A DNA stretch of 34,084 nt from an uncultured Eubacteriales bacterium (GTDB lineage Bacteria; Bacillota; Clostridia; Christensenellales; CAG-138): assembly GCA_902765005.1 (NCBI GenBank), contig CACWYB010000026.1:1255-35338 (forward strand). The letters run 5' to 3'. Shown in pieces: positions 1-10,206 of this stretch. The notes beneath the pieces are model-generated. The model made no database searches and was not told the DNA's origin. It saw only the letters and a list, made by a program, of their open reading frames with translations. The position numbers and the translations under genes are program-made. Position 1 is the stretch's first letter, and each line of letters starts with the position of its first letter.

Positions 1-405
<405 letters not shown>

Positions 406-535
406 GGGAGTACACAACCACGGACCTGGTTCGGGTCGCGTGGCGTGAAGGGAGTTTCGGTTTGTTGGAAGTAACTGTATAGTTTTCAAGGTACTGAGAA
501 GAACCTTGAAAGGGTAAGAAAGCGGGCTGAACCAC

Positions 536-611
536 GGGGGTATAGCTCAGCTGGTAGAGCACCTGCTTTGCAAGCAGGGGGTCATCGGTTCGAATCCGTT
601 TACCTCCACCA
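536..611 (+). tRNA. tRNA-Ala (anticodon TGC)
   Basis: A 76-nt cloverleaf lies in the 16S-23S spacer. The acceptor arm GGGGGTA pairs with TACCTCC, the anticodon arm CCTGC-TTTGCAA-GCAGG presents TGC, and the T arm contains GGTTCGAATCC. The CCA end is encoded. Ala-TGC followed by Ile-GAT in the rRNA spacer is a common arrangement in Firmicutes. Confidence 0.97.
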
Positions 612-643
612 TAGAAGTGGTGAGGGGTTAAGCGCGCGAGAAT

Positions 644-720
<77 letters not shown>

Positions 721-721
721 A

Positions 722-741
722 GCACCTTGAAAACTGCATAC
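722..741 (+). other. 5' arm of the pre-23S rRNA processing stem
   Basis: The 20 nt beginning GCACCTTGAAAACTG are exactly complementary to 3722-3741 on the other side of the 23S gene. Long stems bringing the two ends of 23S together are the known RNase III-type processing substrates in bacterial rRNA operons. The function here is inferred from position and perfect pairing. Confidence 0.8.
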
Positions 742-881
742 AGAAAAAAGTAATTCGCGGAAAGAAAAGACATTGAAAGAAAAAGTAAAGTAGGTAATGT
801 AAGAATTACAAACTATACTGCGATTTCATGCCGAGAGTTCAAAGAGATTTGAACGCGAGAGAATCAGAGATTCTAAAAAAC

Positions 882-3689
<2,808 letters not shown>

Positions 3690-3721
3690 ACACAAGACTC
3701 TGATTCTTGAAGCGGATTACG

Positions 3722-3741
3722 GTATGCAGTTTTCAAGGTGC
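3722..3741 (+). other. 3' arm of the pre-23S rRNA processing stem
   Basis: Exact reverse complement of 722-741, lying between the 23S 3' end and 5S. Together they would form a 20-bp duplex closing the 23S precursor. The role in RNase III-type processing is inferred from position. Confidence 0.8.
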
Positions 3742-3755
3742 TTATGCACCCCACC

Positions 3756-3874
<119 letters not shown>

Positions 3875-3890
3875 CCCAAGGGACCCCAAA

Positions 3891-3922
3891 GAGACACTCA
3901 ACCGAGTGTCTCTTTTCTTTTT
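3891..3922 (+). terminator. rRNA operon terminator
   Basis: A perfect 9-bp stem, GAGACACTC / GAGTGTCTC, with loop AACC is followed by TTTTCTTTTT. This is a canonical intrinsic terminator 17 nt after 5S. Confidence 0.93.
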
Positions 3923-3933
3923 GCTCCGCTCCT

Positions 3934-4384
3934 TAGCGTGACTACCCCTCAGTCGCCTTTCGGCGACAGCCCCCCTGACAAGGGGGGGCTAAGACAGGTT
4001 CCGTTTTTCCGTGCAACGAAACGCAAACGGCAAAAGAAAGGACCGGGGCCTTCACGCCGCCCTGATCCCTTCCTGGCTTTTCTTTAGTGTGACTACCCAT
4101 CAGTCGCCTTTCGGCGACAGCCCCCCTGACAAGGGGGCTAAGCACAGGTCCCGTTTTTCCGTTCAACGAAACGCAAAAGAAAAAGAAAGGACCGGGGCCT
4201 ACACGCCGCCCTGATCCCTTTCTTGTTTTTCTTTAGCGTGACTACCCATCAGTCGCCTTTCGGCGACAGCCCCCCTGACAAGGGGGGCTAAACACAGGTC
4301 CCGTTTTTCCGTGCAACGAAACGCAAACAGCAAAAGAAAGGACCGGGGCCTTCACGCCGCCCTGATCCCTTCCTGGCTTTTCTT
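3934..4384 (+). repeat. three tandem copies of a ~150-bp intergenic unit
   Basis: Near-identical units begin at 3934, 4085 and 4234 (spacings 151 and 149), and the last ends near 4384. Each holds two nested hairpins, AGTCGCC-TTTC-GGCGACA and AGCCCCCCTGACAAGGGGGGCT, then CCGTTTTTCCGT, AACGAAACGCAAA, AAAGAAAGGACCGGGGCC and a pyrimidine tail CTTTT. Copies differ by scattered substitutions and small indels. Units abut with no unique spacer, so this is not a CRISPR. Open frames here read the repeat and lack coding character or ribosome binding sites. Similar CAGTCGCC...GACAG/CCCCCTGACAAGGGGG blocks occur as dispersed repeats in clostridial genomes; that comparison is from memory. Confidence 0.9.
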
Positions 4385-4389
4385 TTTGC

Positions 4390-4424
4390 GCAGCTTTTTC
4401 TTTTCTCCTGAAAAGAAAAGCTGC
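4390..4424. repeat. palindromic repeat, hairpin-only copy of the dispersed family
   Basis: GCAGCTTTT(T)CTTTTC and GAAAAGAAAAGCTGC form a long, nearly perfect stem 10 nt beyond the degV stop codon. The CTTTTCTTTTTG prefix and the TTTTCTTTTC...GAAAAGAAAA core match the palindromes at 6650, 9841, 25460 and 29213. There is no adjacent T-run on either strand, so a terminator role for degV is possible but not canonical. Confidence 0.75.
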
Positions 4425-4434
4425 ATAGAAATAC

Positions 4435-5328
4435 TTACCGCTCTCGGTTCGGCTTCTCCGTCCAGAAGAACAGGGCCACGGTACCGGGGCCAGTGTGGCT
4501 GCCGATGACGCCGCCGATGGGGTTGATGAGCACCTTCCCGTTCATGTGGGGGAACTTGGTCTCCACCTCCTGGGCCACCTTCTGGGCGTCCTCGATGCAG
4601 TCGGATTGGCACATGAATACCTTCTCCGCGTAGTCGTGGCCGTTCATAGCCTGGGCTTCCATCTTCTTCACCATCTCCCGGCGCACCAGCTTCTTGGACG
4701 GAATCTTGGCCACGGGTTCCAGTTGGCCCAGGTTGTTCACGTGGAGCAGGGGGCAGATGCCCAACAGGCCGCCCACAAAGCCCGCGGTTTTGCTCACCCG
4801 GCCGCCCCGGATGTAGGTGGTCAGGTCCGTGGAGAAGAACCAGTGGTTCAGCCGGAGCTTGTTCTCCTCGGCCCAGCGGTAGAGCTCGTCGATGCCCATG
4901 CCCTCGTCCCTAAGGTCCGCCAGCTTGTCCACCAACAAGCCGAAGCCGGAGGAGGCGCAGAGGGAATCCACAATGTAGATCTTCCGATCCGGAAACTCCT
5001 CCCGGAGCATGGACGCGGCCGCCTGGGCGGAGTTCACCGTGCCGGAGATGCCGGAGGACAGGGCCACATGGAGCAGGTCCTTGCCCGACGCCAGAATGGG
5101 ACGGAAGAAGGCCGCATATTCGTCTGCGTTCACCTGAGCCGTCCGGGTGCTGGCGCCGGCGCGGATGGCGTCGTACAGCTCCTTGGGGGGCGTGGTGATG
5201 CCCAGATCGTCCAGCCGTTCCTCCCCGTTCAGGAAGAAATGGAAGCACACATAGGGGATGTGCCGGGAATCCAAATGCTCCTTGGACAAATCCGCGGTGG
5301 AGCAGCAGCTCAATACGTATTCGGCCAT
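4435..5328 (-). CDS. DegV family fatty-acid-binding protein
   Basis: 297 residues, a normal length for DegV proteins. These bind a fatty acid between two alpha/beta domains; characterised relatives (FakB) present fatty acids to the kinase FakA for phospholipid synthesis. Seen here: the N-terminal strand and STADLS motif (near residue 10), STRTAQVN in place of the usual TSQP-type segment (~60), SSGISGTVNSA (~91), the DS pair after YIV (~118) and the hallmark RGGRVSKTAGFVGGLLGICPLL (~175). There is no signal peptide, so it should be cytoplasmic. AAAGGAGT lies 6-7 nt before ATG, and a good promoter sits at 5368-5396. It is monocistronic; no fakA homologue is nearby. DegV paralogues differ in lipid preference, so the ligand is unknown. 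Confidence 0.93.
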   Translation of the reverse strand: MAEYVLSCCSTADLSKEHLDSRHIPYVCFHFFLNGEERLDDLGITTPPKELYDAIRAGASTRTAQVNADEYAAFFRPILASGKDLLHVALSSGISGTVNSAQAAASMLREEFPDRKIYIVDSLCASSGFGLLVDKLADLRDEGMGIDELYRWAEENKLRLNHWFFSTDLTTYIRGGRVSKTAGFVGGLLGICPLLHVNNLGQLEPVAKIPSKKLVRREMVKKMEAQAMNGHDYAEKVFMCQSDCIEDAQKVAQEVETKFPHMNGKVLINPIGGVIGSHTGPGTVALFFWTEKPNRER

Positions 5329-5367
5329 ACAAGACTCCTTTCAGAGGTCACTGTTTCGATGTAATAA

Positions 5368-5396
5368 TTAATATCATGTTATCCAATATTTGTCAA
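5368..5396 (-). promoter_or_regulatory. sigma-A-type promoter of the degV gene
   Basis: On the minus strand, TTGACA (5391-5396) is followed after 17 nt by TATTAA (5368-5373), about 40 nt before the start codon. The -35 box is consensus, and the region is AT-rich against a GC-rich background. Confidence 0.8.
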
Positions 5397-5424
5397 TAGG
5401 TTCATGCGGTAAATATACATAATA

Positions 5425-5444
5425 GGAGCGCCCGAGGACGCTCC
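5425..5444 (-). terminator. possible terminator of the substrate-binding protein gene
   Basis: The minus strand reads GGAGCG-TCCTCGGG-CGCTCC about 22 nt after the stop codon, followed by TATTATGTATATT. The stem is short (6 bp) and the tail is AT-rich but not a clean T-run, so this is a weak call. Confidence 0.45.
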
Positions 5445-5466
5445 CACACATACGAATTCCTTCCGC

Positions 5467-6468
5467 TCATTCCTCGCTTTGGATGGCCTGGGCCAGGCTG
5501 TTGTCCACCAGGTCATCAAAGGGCGGCCGACCGGTCAGCTCCCCGGCCCCGTCGATCACGTCCAGCAGGCGGCCATAGTCCGCTTCGTCCATGGAAAGCG
5601 TTTGCTTCCAGGCGTCCGCCGCCCGGTAGCTGTGGGCCACGATCATCAGGCTTTCCAGGCTGGTGTCCGGGAAGCTGGGCTGCATGGCCCGGGCGATCTC
5701 CTCGTCGGTGGCGGCGGCGCACCAGCGCTGGGCCCGGTAGATGGCCCGCAGGAAGGCGGCCACGGTGTCCGGGTCGTCTGCCAGCTTCTCCGGCGTCACC
5801 ATATAGGCCGTGTAGGGGATGCTGCCGGATTCCAGCCCCACGTTGGCCACGATATAGCCCTTGCCGGCGTTCTGCATCTCGGTGGCCGTGGGCTCGAAGA
5901 GGGTCACATAGTCCCCGGTGCCGCCCTCGAAGGCCGGGCCCATCATGTTGAACTGGATGCTGTCGATGACCTCCACGTCCGTCCCGGGCTCCAGGCCGTG
6001 CTGCCGCAGCACGTAGTACAGGGTCATAAGGGGCATGCCGCCCTTGCGGCCGCCGATGATGGTCTTGCCCCGCAGGCTCTCCCAGGCGAAGGCCGGCTCC
6101 TCATGCCTCGACATCAGAAAGGAGCCGTCCCGCTTGGTCAGCTGGCCCACCACCACCGGGTGCTTCTCCTGCCCGGCGGTATACACATACACCGCCGTCT
6201 CCGGCCCGGCCAGGCAGATGTCCGCGTCCCCGGACAAGAGGGCGGTCATGGCCTTGTCGCTGCCGCCGGAGGTGGTGATGTTCACCTGCAGGCCCTCCTC
6301 CTCGAAAAAGCCCAGGTTCAGCGCCACGTACTGGGGCGCGTAGAACACGGACCGGGTTACCTCGTGGAGCTCCACAGGCTTCGCCGCCGTCTCCCCATTC
6401 CTGCATCCCAGGGGCATAATCAGCAGCCCCAGCAGCCCCAGCAGCAGGGCGCACATCCTCTTTTTCAT
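5467..6468 (-). CDS. NMT1/SsuA-type ABC transporter substrate-binding lipoprotein (orphan)
   Basis: 333 residues. The N-terminus MKKRM plus a hydrophobic stretch ends in PLGC with Cys22, a lipoprotein signal, so the mature protein should be membrane-anchored and face outwards. It contains the NMT1/THI5-like periplasmic-binding fold: FYAPQYVALNLGFFEEEGLQV (residues ~42-62), the GGSDKAMTALLSGDADICLAGPE segment (~68-90) and LRGKTIIGGRKGGMP (~131-145). Such proteins feed taurine/sulfonate, nitrate, riboflavin or thiamine-precursor ABC transporters, and the ligand cannot be read from sequence. No permease or ATPase gene is in the window, so partners must be encoded elsewhere. AAAGGAGG lies 8 nt before the ATG. 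The lipobox is slightly atypical (Pro at -3). Confidence 0.88.
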   Translation of the reverse strand: MKKRMCALLLGLLGLLIMPLGCRNGETAAKPVELHEVTRSVFYAPQYVALNLGFFEEEGLQVNITTSGGSDKAMTALLSGDADICLAGPETAVYVYTAGQEKHPVVVGQLTKRDGSFLMSRHEEPAFAWESLRGKTIIGGRKGGMPLMTLYYVLRQHGLEPGTDVEVIDSIQFNMMGPAFEGGTGDYVTLFEPTATEMQNAGKGYIVANVGLESGSIPYTAYMVTPEKLADDPDTVAAFLRAIYRAQRWCAAATDEEIARAMQPSFPDTSLESLMIVAHSYRAADAWKQTLSMDEADYGRLLDVIDGAGELTGRPPFDDLVDNSLAQAIQSEE

Positions 6469-6550
6469 GCTCGTTCCTCCTTTTGGTTGGTTTGCTATAG
6501 TATGCTTAGTTCATCAAGATGGTGTTTTTGAGAGGAAGGATTAGTATTCG

Positions 6551-6696
6551 TACCTTTTCTTAAAAGAAAAGGTACCCAAAAGAACTTTAACCATACTAAA
6601 ATGCTTGGGGGATCTATATTCATTGACGTCCCTGAGCTTTTCTTTTTGGGCGGCTTTTTCGTTTCACTGAAAAGAAAAAGCCGCAAAGAAAAAAAG
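6551..6696 (+). repeat. composite palindromic element, copy 1 (short form)
   Basis: From left to right: palindrome TACCTTTTCT-TAAA-AGAAAAGGTA (6551-6574), the conserved CCCAAAAGAACTTTAA block (6575-6590), a ~47-nt variable middle ending in CCTGAGCTTTTC, then the hairpin GCGGCTTTTTC...GAAAAAGCCGC (6650-6684) and an A/G-rich tail. The same order occurs at 25360-25506, and inverted at 9841-9965 and 29205-29350. The element fills most of the gap between the divergent lipoprotein gene and ireB, and no gene is seen in it. A GACGTCC direct repeat at 6625 and 6696 is not conserved in the other copies. Confidence 0.85.
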
Positions 6697-6739
6697 ACGT
6701 CCAAAATGCGGAATTTTCGTGAGAAAGCGCAGATAGGGT

Positions 6740-6768
6740 TTGAATTTTTAAGGCTTCTATGGTATAGT
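6740..6768 (+). promoter_or_regulatory. promoter of the ireB-ruvX-DUF1292 operon
   Basis: TTGAAT (6740-6745), a 17-nt spacer and TATAGT (6763-6768), 55 nt before the ireB start codon. Both boxes are close to the sigma-A consensus. Confidence 0.82.
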
Positions 6769-6822
6769 ATCGCCGAGAGAGACTATTCGGCCCCCACGGC
6801 TGAAGGAAAGGAACCGAACACC

Positions 6823-7092
6823 ATGGAAAACAAGGGTGGAAAAACCACACGATTCACCTCCTCCCGCAGCGAGCTCACCCCCCGTGAGGTGCTCATGACC
6901 GTCTATTCGGCCATGAAGGAGAAGGGCTACGACCCGGTGAACCAGATCGTGGGTTACCTGCTGTCCGGCGACCCCACCTACATCACCAGCTACAAGAACG
7001 CCCGCTATCTCATTCTGCGTGTGGAGCGGGACGAGTTGTTGGAGGAGCTGGTGCGTTTCTATGCCCGCCGCCAGTCCCGGGAAGAGGAATGA
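6823..7092 (+). CDS. ireB: IreB family regulatory protein (UPF0297/DUF965)
   Basis: 89 residues. The family hallmark is very strong: [20 protein letters not shown] followed by ITSYKNAR and [13 protein letters not shown]. In Enterococcus, IreB is a small phosphoprotein targeted by the PASTA kinase IreK and phosphatase IreP, and it affects cephalosporin resistance. The role here is by homology only. The N-terminal Thr-rich part ([13 protein letters not shown]) is where the phosphorylated threonines lie in characterised members. The start at 6823 was chosen because GGAAAGGAA precedes it by 9 nt and the family begins there; an open frame running further upstream only reads the repeat. Its stop overlaps the ruvX start (ATGA). 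In many Clostridia alaS precedes it; here it does not. Confidence 0.95.
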   Translation: MENKGGKTTRFTSSRSELTPREVLMTVYSAMKEKGYDPVNQIVGYLLSGDPTYITSYKNARYLILRVERDELLEELVRFYARRQSREEE

Positions 7093-7511
7093 TGCAGCGC
7101 ATACTGGCTTTTGATGTGGGCGACCGGCGCATCGGCGTGGCCGTGTCCGACGCCCTGGGCATCACGGCCCAGCCCCTGGAGACCTACCACCGCAAGGGCG
7201 GCGCGGAGAAGGACGCCGCATATTTGCTTGCCCTGGCGAAGAAGTACGCCCCCTGCACCCTGCTCTTCGGCCTGCCCCGGAACATGGACGGCACCTACGG
7301 CGAGCAGGCGGAGAAGGTGAAGAAGTTCGCCCAGCGGCTCATCGACCAATGGGACGGCCCCCACGCCTTCTACGACGAGCGGCTCACCACCATGGCCGCC
7401 CAGCGGGTGCTCATCGACGCGGACGTGTCCCGGGAGAAGCGCAAGCAGGTCATCGACAAGATGGCCGCCGTGGTCATCCTCCAGGGCTACATGGAGAGCC
7501 GCCGAACCTGA
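7089..7511 (+). CDS. ruvX: Holliday junction resolvase-like protein RuvX/YqgF
   Basis: 140 residues with an RNase H-like fold. Motifs: the N-terminal strand [17 protein letters not shown] with the catalytic-type Asp (~9), the [16 protein letters not shown] motif (~58-73), and [10 protein letters not shown] (~95) with DERLT and a second acidic residue, then the C-terminal [15 protein letters not shown] containing the final Asp. YqgF proteins are implicated in processing of pre-16S rRNA ends, and a Holliday junction resolvase role was proposed from structure. The start overlaps the ireB stop. A second ATG directly follows at 7092 and could also be used. It is co-transcribed with ireB and the DUF1292 gene. 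Confidence 0.95.
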   Translation: MMQRILAFDVGDRRIGVAVSDALGITAQPLETYHRKGGAEKDAAYLLALAKKYAPCTLLFGLPRNMDGTYGEQAEKVKKFAQRLIDQWDGPHAFYDERLTTMAAQRVLIDADVSREKRKQVIDKMAAVVILQGYMESRRT

Positions 7512-7536
7512 AAAACGACGCAAAGAGGATAGAGAT

Positions 7537-7818
7537 ATGGAAGAAAAGGATACCATCGTCACCCTCATCGACGAGGACAACGGCCGGGAAGTGGATTTCG
7601 ATCTGCTGCTCACCTTCTCCTACGAGGGCAAGCGCTACGCGGCCCTGCAGCCCCTGGACGACGTGGAGGGGGTGGCGGAGGACGAGATCGTGCTCCTGGA
7701 GATCGTGAAGGAGAACGGGGAGGAGACCTACCGCTCCATCGACAACGAGATCCTGCTGGACGAGGTCTTCCGGGAGTTCCAGGACCTCTTCGACGAAGAG
7801 GACGGGGAAGAGGAATAG
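7537..7818 (+). CDS. DUF1292 family protein (YrzB-like)
   Basis: 93 residues and very acidic, with a C-terminal run of Asp/Glu (DLFDEEDGEEE). The DUF1292 pattern is visible: TLIDEDNGREVDFDLLLTFSYEGKRYAALQPLDD (residues ~8-42), EDEIVLLEIVKENGEETYRSIDNEILLDEVFREFQDL. The family has no assigned function, but it sits after ireB and ruvX in most Firmicutes, as here. It begins 25 nt after the ruvX stop. The purine-rich AAAGAGGATAGAGAT stretch supplies the ribosome binding site. Confidence 0.92.
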   Translation: MEEKDTIVTLIDEDNGREVDFDLLLTFSYEGKRYAALQPLDDVEGVAEDEIVLLEIVKENGEETYRSIDNEILLDEVFREFQDLFDEEDGEEE

Positions 7819-7880
7819 TATCCCATAGAAATGCGGCAACGGACTGGGCGGGAAGAACGCCCGGCTAAGAATCCCGTACA

Positions 7881-7908
7881 ATCTGGCGACATGCGCGTCA
7901 GATTTTTC
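7881..7908 (+). terminator. candidate terminator of the ireB operon
   Basis: ATCTG-GCG-ACATG-CGC-GT-CAGAT forms an 8-bp interrupted stem immediately followed by TTTT. It lies 62 nt after the DUF1292 stop. A further hairpin, GGGCG-GGAAGAA-CGCCC, lies between (near 7848). Confidence 0.6.
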
Positions 7909-7982
7909 ACCTTGCGGCTCTGGCCACCCTATGCTGCCTCGGCAGTATAGGCCGGAGCCGGGAACCCCGCCCGCAGGCGGTG
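7909..7982 (+). other. strongly structured intergenic segment, possible small RNA or 3' UTR
   Basis: 7916-7959 folds into one long hairpin: GGCTCTGGCC pairs with GGCCGGAGCC, and inside it CTATGCTGCC pairs with GGCAGTATAG around a TC loop. It is followed by a CCGCC-CGCA-GGCGG hairpin and then by the terminator at 7985. No start codon with a ribosome binding site or coding pattern is seen, and no clear promoter was found directly in front. I do not recognise a known RNA family; 6S-like or other housekeeping RNAs were considered without a match. Confidence 0.4.
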
Positions 7983-7984
7983 CT

Positions 7985-8025
7985 CAGTCTGTTGAAATTC
8001 TTTTCAATAGACTGAATATTTTTTT
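7985..8025 (+). terminator. strong intrinsic terminator upstream of rpsB
   Basis: CAGTCT-G-TTGAAA and TTTTCAA-T-AGACTG form a 12-13-bp stem with loop TTC, followed by AATATTTTTTT. It cleanly separates the upstream region from the rpsB promoter ten bases later. Confidence 0.8.
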
Positions 8026-8034
8026 AAAAAGCCC

Positions 8035-8063
8035 TTGCAACGGGGCTTTTGCTTTGCTATAAT
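8035..8063 (+). promoter_or_regulatory. rpsB-tsf promoter with ~110-nt leader
   Basis: TTGCAA (8035-8040), a 17-nt spacer and a perfect TATAAT (8058-8063), preceded by TGC as in an extended -10. The -35 box lies in the loop of a small hairpin, AAAAGCCC/GGGCTTTT (8027-8050). The resulting 5' leader (about 8070-8178) is GC-rich; I see no defined riboswitch in it. Autogenous control by S2 is known in other bacteria but is not shown here. Confidence 0.85.
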
Positions 8064-8172
8064 AGCCAAGGTTTATCACGCACCTCCGTGGATCGGCGGC
8101 TCTCGTCCCTGCAATATGGGTTGTCGCCTCTTGAAGCGGGGGAAGGACAAAAAATAAAACGAGGAGGTTTGA

Positions 8173-8884
<712 letters not shown>

Positions 8885-8903
8885 TCGAGGAGGATAGATT
8901 TTT

Positions 8904-9794
8904 ATGGCAACGATCACTGCTAAGGACGTGGCGGCCCTCCGTGAGCGCACGGGCGCCGGCATGATGGATTGCAAGAAGGCCCTCATGGCCTGCGAAGGCG
9001 ACGTGGAGAAGGCCATCGATTTCCTGCGGGAAAAGGGCCTGGCGGCTGCCGCCAAGAAGGCCGGTCGTATCGCCGCTGAGGGCGTGGTGGCCGATTACCG
9101 GGACGGCGACGTGGCCGTGCTGGTGGAGGTCAACTGCGAGACCGACTTCGTGGCCAAGACCGACAAGTTCCTGGATTTCGTGAAGAAGATCGCCAAGCAG
9201 ATCGCCGTCACCAACCCCGCTGACGTGGACGCCCTCATGGCCACCACCATGGACGGCGACACCGTGGAGCACGCCGTATCCACCGCCGTGGCCGGCATCG
9301 GCGAGAAGATCAGCATCCGCCGCTTCGTCCGCATCGAGGGCGCCGTGGATACCTACATCCACATGGGCGGCCGCATCGGCGTCGTGGTCCAGTTCTCCGC
9401 GCCCTGCGACAAGGAAGCCATGCATGACGTGGCCCTCCAGATCGCCGCGGCCAACCCCGTGTGCGTGGGCGTGAACGATCTTCCCCAGGATTACATCGAC
9501 CATGAGCGCAAGATCCAGCTGGCCAAGGCCCTGGATGAGAACGCCCAGGCTGCCAAGCCCAAGCCCCAGGCCATCGTGGAGAAGATGGTGGACGGCCGCA
9601 TGAGCAAGTACTACAAGGAGGTCTGCCTCCTGGAGCAGGTCTACGTGAAGGACCAGGGCATCGCCGTCAAGGATATGCTCAAGGCCAAGAACGCCTCCGA
9701 GGTCGTCAAGTTCGTCCGCTACGAGATGGGCGAGGGCCTGCAGAAGCGGGAGGACAACTTCGCTGAGGAAGTCATGTCCCAGATGAAGGCGTAA
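8904..9794 (+). CDS. tsf: translation elongation factor Ts
   Basis: 296 residues, within the normal range. EF-Ts is the guanine-nucleotide exchange factor that recycles EF-Tu-GDP. The N-terminal UBA-like domain and EF-Tu-contact motif are clear: LRERTGAGMMDCKKAL (residues ~12-27), then GDVEKAIDFLREKG and VNCETDFVAKTDKF, with the TDFV motif that inserts near the Mg site of EF-Tu. The C-terminal coiled-coil/core region includes KYYKEVCLLEQVYVKD and FVRYEMGEG. GAGGAGG lies 11-12 nt upstream of ATG. It follows rpsB in the standard rpsB-tsf operon and ends at the terminator at 9811. Confidence 0.97.
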   Translation: MATITAKDVAALRERTGAGMMDCKKALMACEGDVEKAIDFLREKGLAAAAKKAGRIAAEGVVADYRDGDVAVLVEVNCETDFVAKTDKFLDFVKKIAKQIAVTNPADVDALMATTMDGDTVEHAVSTAVAGIGEKISIRRFVRIEGAVDTYIHMGGRIGVVVQFSAPCDKEAMHDVALQIAAANPVCVGVNDLPQDYIDHERKIQLAKALDENAQAAKPKPQAIVEKMVDGRMSKYYKEVCLLEQVYVKDQGIAVKDMLKAKNASEVVKFVRYEMGEGLQKREDNFAEEVMSQMKA

Positions 9795-9810
9795 GCAAAC
9801 GCGAGCCAAT

Positions 9811-9837
9811 AGCCGGTGGATATCCACCGGCTTTTTC
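9811..9837 (+). terminator. rpsB-tsf operon terminator
   Basis: Perfect 22-nt palindrome of AGCCGGTGGAT and ATCCACCGGCT followed by TTTTCTTTT, 16 nt after the tsf stop. Confidence 0.93.
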
Positions 9838-9840
9838 TTT

Positions 9841-10082
9841 TGCCGCTTTTTTCTCTTCGGTGAAGAAAAAAGCGGCGCAAAAAAGAGAAGCTCAGGAAGT
9901 CAAAGCATGTATGCTTCCCGAGCGCTTTAGTATTCCTAAAGTTCTTTTGGACACCTTTTCTTCAGGGTGCGAAGCCGAGCGCTGCCTGTGGCAGATGCAG
10001 CGAGACGAAGCACGGGCAAAACAAAGAGAAACTAAACGGAGTGCAGGTTTCGACTATGTTTTGCCCATGGTAAAAGGTGTGT
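9841..10082 (-). repeat. composite palindromic element, copy 2 (long form, inverted)
   Basis: Read on the minus strand, the order is: a ~110-nt extension (9966-10066), AAGAAAAGGTGTCC, AAAAGAACTTTAGG, a variable middle ending CCTGAGCTTC, then the hairpin built from GCCGCTTTTTTCTCTTC and GAAGAAAAAAGCGGC (9841-9874). The extension is nearly the same as 25270-25372 in opposite orientation, with about nine bases in ten matching by eye. It seems inserted into the loop of the small GGACACCTTTT palindrome; the outer arm AAAAGGTGT survives at 10074-10082. No gene is seen between tsf and feoAB. The open frame over 9860-10144 reads this repeat. Confidence 0.85.
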
Positions 10083-10123
10083 ACTATACATCCCTCCTTT
10101 CCCCATATATTTCGCACAAAGCG

Positions 10124-10152
10124 TTGCTTCCTTCGCAAAAGTAGAGTATACT
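10124..10152 (+). promoter_or_regulatory. promoter of the feo operon
   Basis: TTGCTT (10124-10129), a 17-nt spacer and TATACT (10147-10152), 54 nt before the feoAB start. No Fur-box-like 19-bp palindrome was convincingly seen. Confidence 0.75.
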
Positions 10153-10169
10153 TGTCGAAAAAAGAGTAA

Positions 10170-10187
10170 GCCCCGGCAAACCGGGGC
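10170..10187 (+). promoter_or_regulatory. GC-rich hairpin in the feoAB leader
   Basis: GCCCCGG-CAAA-CCGGGGC is a perfect 7-bp stem 19 nt before the ATG, directly next to the weak ribosome binding region GAGCGAGGCGA. It could limit access of ribosomes or protect the mRNA 5' end. This is inferred from position only. Confidence 0.5.
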
Positions 10188-10206
10188 GTGAGCGAGGCGA
10201 ACGCAT

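Noticed and set aside
3934-4384. Regular repeats resembling a CRISPR array
   Set aside because: The repeat unit is ~150 bp, copies abut directly with no unique spacers, and no cas genes are present.
4495-5364. A 289-codon plus-strand frame opposite degV
   Set aside because: It is a His/Val/Gly-rich shadow of degV with no recognisable domain and no promoter or ribosome binding site.
6625-6702. GACGTCC direct repeats flanking a hairpin, resembling a target-site duplication
   Set aside because: The other copies of the element lack this duplication and the left GACGTCC lies within the conserved element, not at its edge.
6601-6822. An N-terminal extension of IreB starting at 6601
   Set aside because: The extra residues read the repeat. 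The promoter at 6740-6768 lies downstream of that start, and family members begin near 6823.
9860-10144. A 94-codon open frame between tsf and feoAB
   Set aside because: It translates the composite repeat; the matching copy at 25270 does not preserve the frame and no ribosome binding site is present.
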